Source: Larix sibirica | Taxonomy: Eukaryota; Streptophyta; Pinopsida; Pinales; Pinaceae | NCBI GenBank assembly: GCA_004151065.3 | Contig: NWUY0300014602.1 | Coordinates: forward strand, 71,091-85,891 | Reading direction: 5' to 3' | Length of the DNA stretch: 14,801 bases | In this document: piece after piece, positions 9,638-14,801 of the stretch | Layout of the letters: each line of letters begins with the position of its first letter | Numbering within the stretch: the stretch's first letter is position 1 | The notes under the pieces: generated by a model | Told to the model about the DNA's origin: nothing | Database searches by the model: none | The model's input: only the letters and a program-made list of their open reading frames with translations | Made by a program: the position numbers and the translations under genes

Positions 9638-9732
9638 CACATGATAATTTTTTTTTTTAAAGTACTCAAATTATCTATTATTTAATTAGGCTTAAAAGTT
9701 AAAACCTATTTAGCAAAAGGATCCATTACATT

Positions 9733-9744
9733 TTGTATCAGAGC
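9733..9744 (+). promoter_or_regulatory. tRNA-iMet primer-binding site (second copy)
   Basis: Same 11-of-12 match (TTGTATCAGAGC) as the first copy, here two bases after the LTR because of one extra T. The shared G-to-T mismatch shows both copies descend from the same mutated site. Confidence 0.8.
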
Positions 9745-10764
9745 ATTAGGATCCAATGTTATTGTCTGGTGGTCCCATGAGACTCTATCTTCTCTATTGC
9801 CTTGGTATATCCCCTATCTCTATCTTCAAGAGTTGGTTGGGGTTGGATTCTATCACTCTGGGGCATGTGGACTGATATAAGGTGGGATAGGGTTGTCTAC
9901 TTCACAGAGGATGACATGATCGGGGGTCTTTGCGCTTAGACTATCTACTTCACCTAGGAGGACATGATTGGGGGTCTGTGGGATGTATCTACTTCAGATA
10001 GGAGGACATAATCAGGGTTCACGAGTTAGTGTGTGGGTTCGAGCTATGCACGTGAGGAACAAGGTATGATAATTTTGTTTTGAATTTCCTTTTTTTGTTT
10101 GTTATGTTTTATTTTTTATTTTTTTGTATATAAGGAGATAAAAAATCTTGATCCCTCTTGAAACCACCTATATCCTCTAAAGATCAGGGGCGAGCTTATA
10201 GACTATGATCCTTAACCTTTGGAGTATTCATGGATTTTTTAGGTTTCTTCATGGTGATGGTCAGCAGATAGGGAGGTTTTTCATTTGGAGTCATCCACTA
10301 AGGAAAACATTGCTTCATAATACAAGAGTTTTATCACCAGAGGATCCGGGACTTTGGAATGTGGGTTTATTAACTCTTGTCCCTTCCTGTTAGGTCAAGG
10401 TTGATCAAGAAAATTCTAACAATAAGTTAAACTACATTTCACTAGCGAGCCTTGCGGAATCTAAAATAAAGGGCAAGGGTATAACTTGATGCTCAAAACA
10501 AAACGATTCGGGAAAGAACACAGAAAACACCCTTGGAGGGATGACCAAGGGGAAGATGGGGATGGAAGCTCAATTGTGTTTAGATCCCTTAGATAGATAG
10601 GATTCACAGGTTAATTAATGATACTAAATGCATTACTGACCATAAAAAACAAGTGCAAACTTTCTAAGTGAACTAGAAATGATTTAAAAAAAATGAAATT
10701 AATTAACTATTGAAATTAACTAGAAGTTAGTTGGGAAATATTTACAAAAATACATTAAGAAATA
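9745..10764 (+). other. Retroelement leader (second copy)
   Basis: Counterpart of 4984-6003, with the degenerate repeats at 9896-10031, TATATAAGG at 10127-10135 and the 62-codon frame at 10205-10393. Unlike the first copy, this one continues into new sequence after 10764, so it is the copy that shows what really follows the leader. Confidence 0.55.
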
Positions 10765-12700
10765 ATAAATTTCTTGAAAATGCACAACTAAGATGTTAGT
10801 TGATAAATGCAACAATAAATGAAATATTTATGATAAATGAGTAAAGTTTATTAATTTCTCTTAAGGCTAAAAAGTAAATCATCAATTAAATTCAAATTAA
10901 GATTTTTAAAAGCATACATTTCTTTAGTTTTGTACATGAAATATTAGTTGCTTAATAAATTAGAATGTTTACGCTTTAATGCAAAAATAAAATCATTAAT
11001 TTGGGCGATTTGCATAAAGTTAAAGTTCACAAAAATATGTATGTAAATAGAAGCTCATTGGTTTTGAAATAAAATTTATCGGAAAGTGAAACACCTAAAG
11101 GTAGGTAAAAATCATCCATTTATATACAAGTTAGTAAAAAAGGAGAATATATATAATCCGAATAATTTACAGCGCATTGTGGTAGCTCATTTCCTGCGAG
11201 TTGTTGTTACACCTCTCGGCCTCCGGGGTGAGAAATGTTTTTAAGATGGAGGAGAATCCGAGTCTATTTTTGAAAAAGGATTGGGAAATATAAATAGGCC
11301 TGAATTGGGGATGATGGGAAAATGGTTTATTTTTATATTTTCAAGTCTAATGGAATAGATGGGAAAAAATGGGAAGGGATCTCTTTTATCATAATAGTGG
11401 ATATTGGTGATTTTTTGCAAGGAAATGCTTAGGGGGTATTTTGAACTTTCCAAACATAGGCACGACGATGATATTGATGACATACACAAATGGTGAATTT
11501 ATCAACATATGCAACTTTTGGCATGACGAGAATGCAAAAGGTTCACTCATGGTGAAACTTCAACTGACTGTTGAGGGGGTGAAATGGTGATGGTTTTTGC
11601 AAAACGAAATATGAGCATGACAATCATCTTAAACTAGATGTAATGGTATAAAAATGATGATATGTTGGCACATAAGAAGAGAAGTGGAAAACCTCCAAAA
11701 CTTGACACCAATTGGACTACTAAGACACACATGATACAACTTCCCCTAAGAGACATGAAGATCAAATGACGACGCAAAAGAAAAAACTATGTACAAGAAG
11801 AGGATATCTCCCTAAAACTGAAGGTGAGGATAGAAAGACAAAGCAATGAATATCACTAGGTTCGGATATTGCATCATGTTCTAACACTTCAAAATCATGT
11901 TGATGTTGAGAATCAACATCTATCCAAACAAAAAAACAAACTATAGGAACATGATGAAAAATTACGTTAACAGTGATTGGCCAAGATGACATGAAGATGA
12001 CAACATGACCATGAAGTAGGTACATGGACGCAAATTAGTCTCTGAAAAAGGTAGGGAGTGAAAAGAGTAAGGCTAGCATTCCTTAATGCGTGAAGTAGAG
12101 GGACAAGAAGAAGTGTTTGAAAAACCAAAAACAATAAGTAAATAACAGTTCAATGTACCCTAGGTTGATCACTGGGAACCACTTGATAGCTATTCTCTCT
12201 CCACGTCACGTCCTCTCCAATATATCAAGGCTCACATCATGATGCCAGAGGTTAACATCTAAGCAATCCGGTAAAAGAGCATAGTGGCGCATTGCAATAA
12301 AGACGTAAAATTCCATGAAAAATTATTTGGACAGCTGCAAAAGGTAAATAACAAAAAATAATCTATCTAAACAAATGAAAATGCTAAACTGCGAAAATAA
12401 AAGCTTCTAAACTAATGAGGTGAAACAAAACTAAATGCATGAGTGGCAAAGAACCATGATCTACAACTACAATGCAAATCTACTCCTACTTCTACGAAAA
12501 GAGAAAATTGATCATGGCGGGTATCACCTAATGCATGTGAATGCATTGTTAATTGCATGATGATTATTGTTTGGATCATGATAATTATCTAAGATTCTTT
12601 GTCAGCCATAAATTAAGATGGATATGATCGTGTAATTCCGAAAAGAAAAGTTAGTATTAATCATAAGAGATACAAATAATTGAAAATTAAGTGAGTTAGT
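10765..12700. other. Single-copy non-coding stretch after the leader
   Basis: This is where gag would be expected if the LTR element were intact, yet the plus strand is full of stops and shows no retroelement domain. Two short minus-strand frames (11241-11489 and 11762-12025) look like by-products of composition. A TATAAATAGG lies at 11289-11298. A perfect hairpin (GATGTTGA at 11902-11909 and TCAACATC at 11913-11920) lies further on. The element is therefore truncated, interrupted by other insertions, or was always non-coding. Confidence 0.5.
11289..11298 (+). promoter_or_regulatory. Isolated TATA-box consensus
   Basis: TATAAATAGG is an excellent plant TATA box, in a locally purine-rich, slightly less AT-dominated stretch. 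No coding frame follows on the plus strand within the next kilobase. It could be the U3 promoter of an unrecognised LTR, the promoter of a non-coding transcript, or chance. Confidence 0.3.
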
Positions 12701-12730
12701 CCTACCAAGATTAGAACATTTTGTGACCCA

Positions 12731-13347
12731 TCAATCCCAAATTAAATCCTTAAAAATAAACCTGGGAATTCCATTGCCCTATCTAGTAATTATGATTGAT
12801 TGATCTAGAACAATACATTTAATTTCTTCTTTAAAATAAGAAATGATTAAAGAATCATCATTAATAGGCTGCAAGTTATCTTGAGACAAGACTGCGTTTT
12901 CAAGAATGATATGTTCATTTGGATAAGGGAATTCAACTTTCTTGTTAGGCCAACAAGAATTATCAATAAAGTCATCAGAGCAATCATCATAGATCAAATG
13001 AGGGATTCCCCCAAAAACACAAGATTCGGATTCAAGGTAGGTTTGTGAAAAGCAGAGTTCTCACCCTCAATCAAAAAACACTGAGCATTTATTTCATTGT
13101 GAATTAATGGAACAATGAGAGACTCATCAAGATTTTCAATCACAATTTCAATTGAGTCTATAAATTCATTCTCATAATCATTTTGAATCACCTCCTTACA
13201 CAAATCAATTTCCTCTTTTTGATGGTCAAGATTCTTTGAGGCAATCTCATCATGGAATAAGATATCACATTGTAAATTACATGCCTCGTCTTCAATTAAG
13301 AATTCATTTTCTGTCTTGGGAAAACATGGAGCATTAAGATAAGGCAA
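12731..13347 (-). pseudogene. Downstream acidic part of the decayed minus-strand polyprotein-like frame
   Basis: From 13347 to 12994 one frame encodes about 117 residues rich in D, E, N and I (for example ENEFIDSIEIVIENLDESLI); the frame has no ATG at its start. Near 13005, at a run of G bases, the coding-like signal shifts to another frame that continues through CSDDFIDNSCWPNKKVEFPY to a TAG (12779-12781). It then reads on in a sensible way through GNGIPRFIFKDLIW to a TGA (12731-12733). The shift and the stops mark a pseudogene. The second frame is the same one used further upstream at 13819-13334, so a pair of frameshifts near 13340 and 13005 nearly compensate. I recognise no protease, reverse transcriptase, RNase H or integrase motif. 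Confidence 0.4.
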
Positions 13348-14801
13348 GAGGACATCCCCCTAATGTAGGGATGTGAGTATCTTGCTTCGAATAATTAGCT
13401 GGAAAGATATCGTCGTTGAAAGAGAATACCACATGAATATCTTGTGTGGTCATCCAAGGATAAGTCATGGATGGGAAGGGGTAGCAAGAGCGCTATTCAT
13501 GTTATGATGTCACTTGGGGATATCTAAGGGAATTAAAAGGACTAATGTTAGCCTTCAAATTTGATAAATAAGTGGTCACATTTTAAGGTGCATAACTGTT
13601 GGGAAAGGTAGATGCGGATTTGGATGTGGTTATAGAATGATTGACTTGATCAATCGACTCACGAATATGAGGCATAATGATATTATCATTAAAATTCACC
13701 TTATTCATGGATGGTTTTGGGTAAGATAATATTTTTGGTCTAAACTGAGATTGAGACCTAGTTACAGCAGCATAGACTTTGTCAATAGGTTCTTCTTCTA
13801 TTACAACTATAGTAGGCACGCCCTTCCTTAATTTTACTCATTCTTCGAATAACTGAAAGGGTTCACAAGTAGAAATCTTGGCAGATTGTGTTATCTCTGG
13901 TCGGATGACTGATGTCTTCCAAAGTTTGCACTTGCCTGTATATTTCCTCTGTTGCACATTGATCATGCTGATAGGGATAGTAGTACTTCACTGTCACGAA
14001 GATCATCCCCTTGCAGTCATTTCTTGTGAATTTTCCTTGTCCAAAACAATATTTATCCAAGTATTGAGTTAGTTCAATGGCTTATTTTATCTTTGAAAAT
14101 CTATAAGCCCCAACTATGACACAAAAAGGTGTCTATGACACCTTCTTGGTATTGTTGAAATTAGACCCGATCCCATTTATGAATGCTTGACATGTCATTT
14201 CCTTCAGGACTACATAATATGATACATACTTGGGCATGATGTTAGGTGCCTTTGATACCCCATATATTTGCAAATAAGTGCCATCTTCACTCAAGCACCA
14301 ATCACCTAGTTGTGTCACAGTGGCGATGGAATTATCCGACATACACTTTGTTGGTGTCCCATGTACGATTGTATACAATGACCTAATGAACTCCTCATGG
14401 ATAGGCTTGTAGTTACTGATGTGTTGCTTGGCCCAAAGAACTTGGAAACATACCTGAATAGGGGTTTCTCTAGGAACCCAATGCCATCCCATGATGGGAA
14501 ACTGACTCGATGTGTAGGCTGCATCTACGAGATAGGACATATATAATTCTGATTAATGCTTGAAAAATCGATCTTGTAGTTTCAGCACTGCCTCCTCCAT
14601 GTTTTCTGAGAGGATATCAGACCAGTTAAATCTTGCACCACGAATAGTGACGTAATACAATAAGGGTGGCCATTCAATCTTGAAGTGTGTCGCATATGCT
14701 TCTCCATAAAAACCAACATAATAGGGCAGCAGTCATCTTATTGGGATGCTTTAGCAACTTGGTGTTGTATGTGCCATCCTCATTTTGACGGAATTGCTTG
14801 T
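13334..14801 (-). pseudogene. Decayed retroelement gag-like / polyprotein-like frame, cut by the window edge
   Basis: Protein-like sequence enters from the window end (RQNEDGTYNTKLLKHP). It shifts frame at about 14725-14735, then runs in one frame to 13863 through stops at 14553-14555, 14133-14135 and 14082-14084; recognisable stretches are EAYATHFKIEWPPLLYYVTI and AIELTQYLDKYCF. Another shift near 13866 moves to the frame holding EEEPIDKVYAAVTRSQSQ, with stops at 13838-13840, 13583-13585, 13502-13504 and 13493-13495, ending with a 44-residue open piece (MTYPWMTTQDIHVVFSFNDD) at 13468-13334. The layout and the VYAxVTRSQ-type stretch resemble the gag-to-protease region of plant LTR retrotransposons. 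This is recall-level recognition: no zinc knuckle, protease DTG/DSG or polymerase YxDD is visible. Orientation is opposite to the LTR at 2946/7705, so it belongs to another element. Confidence 0.45.

Larger units (their letters stand above)
7705..9730 (+). mobile_element. 5' long terminal repeat of a retrotransposon (second copy)
   Basis: Same TGTAAT...ATTACA ends as 2946-4970, one T longer, with about 11 substitutions between the two. It too is followed by a primer-binding site and preceded by a pyrimidine-rich stretch, so it is again a 5' LTR and not the 3' partner of the first. It is most likely the same genomic LTR represented a second time. Confidence 0.78.
6005..10764 (+). repeat. Direct duplication, second copy
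   Basis: This is the partner of 1219-6003, about 99.6% identical and 25 bp shorter. It lacks one 27-bp unit and has one extra T in each of two T runs. Sequence to the right of 10764 is new, whereas the first copy stops at the N. The shared part is therefore a suffix of the left contig and a prefix of the right contig. The last roughly 790 bp (from about 9972) look identical to the first copy. Confidence 0.97.

Noticed and set aside
2946-9730. A complete LTR retrotransposon with paired LTRs
   Set aside because: No polypurine tract before 7705, a primer-binding site after both LTRs, non-matching five-base flanks, and an N inside the supposed interior at the duplication join.
11241-11489. 82-codon minus-strand frame
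   Set aside because: Rich in S, I, P and F from purine-rich plus-strand sequence, no recognisable motif and no neighbouring coding signal.
11762-12025. 87-codon minus-strand frame
   Set aside because: Composition is erratic, with V/F/H-rich runs and no domain; upstream and downstream of it the frame is closed. Probably chance.
12161-12182. Possible minus-strand primer-binding site (TGGTTCCCAGTG)
   Set aside because: It begins TGG but does not match a tRNA 3' end I can name, no LTR end lies next to it, and it sits downstream, not upstream, of the minus-strand gag-like frame.
12576-12585. Palindrome GATAATTATC as an operator site
   Set aside because: Short AT-rich palindromes are frequent in this composition and no promoter or gene is adjacent.
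13878-14072. Plus-strand 64-codon frame
   Set aside because: Shadow of the better supported minus-strand frame over the same bases.
14315-14524. Second minus-strand 69-codon frame
   Set aside because: Overlaps the gag-like frame in another phase and reads less like protein.
1-14801. CRISPR array, tRNA or rRNA genes, prokaryotic operons
   Set aside because: No regularly spaced short repeats with unique spacers, no cloverleaf or rRNA sequence recognised, and the overall character is that of plant intergenic DNA.

Overview
The window looks like an intergenic, transposon-filled stretch of a large plant nuclear genome. It is visibly AT-rich and has no intact gene and no RNA gene that I can recognise. 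It contains a long terminal repeat (LTR) followed by a primer-binding site for plant initiator tRNA-Met, plant-type TATA boxes, and a heavily mutated retroelement-like reading frame. A gymnosperm or another very large plant genome would fit, but nothing here proves the lineage.

The dominant structure is a near-perfect direct duplication: 1219-6003 and 6005-10764. The two copies meet exactly at the only ambiguous base of the window, an N at 6004. By eye they differ at about 19 single bases, two one-base T-run indels and one 27-bp repeat-unit difference, so they are about 99.6% identical. The first copy ends at the N and the second begins right after it. This is how two overlapping contigs look when their end and start were placed side by side instead of merged. 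The most likely reading is an assembly artefact, perhaps two alleles, and a true locus of about 10.0 kb. A real tandem duplication is less likely but not excluded.

Layout: 1-1218 is single-copy, with one small coding-like frame on the minus strand. Each duplicated copy holds, in order: a decayed plus-strand coding-like region (a hydrophobic 157-codon frame, then a charged, coiled-coil-like frame); about 580 bp with nothing recognisable; a 2.0-kb LTR bounded by TGTAAT and ATTACA; a primer-binding site one or two bases beyond it; and a leader of about 1 kb with three degenerate 44-48 bp repeats and a 62-codon frame. After the second copy, 10765-12700 is single-copy and non-coding apart from one isolated TATA box. 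From 12731 to the window end the minus strand carries a broken polyprotein-like frame with many stops and frameshifts, in the opposite orientation to the LTR element.

No set of genes works together here. I see relics of at least two mobile elements in opposite orientations and an assembly join that would mislead automated annotation. I did not find a convincing new biological system.
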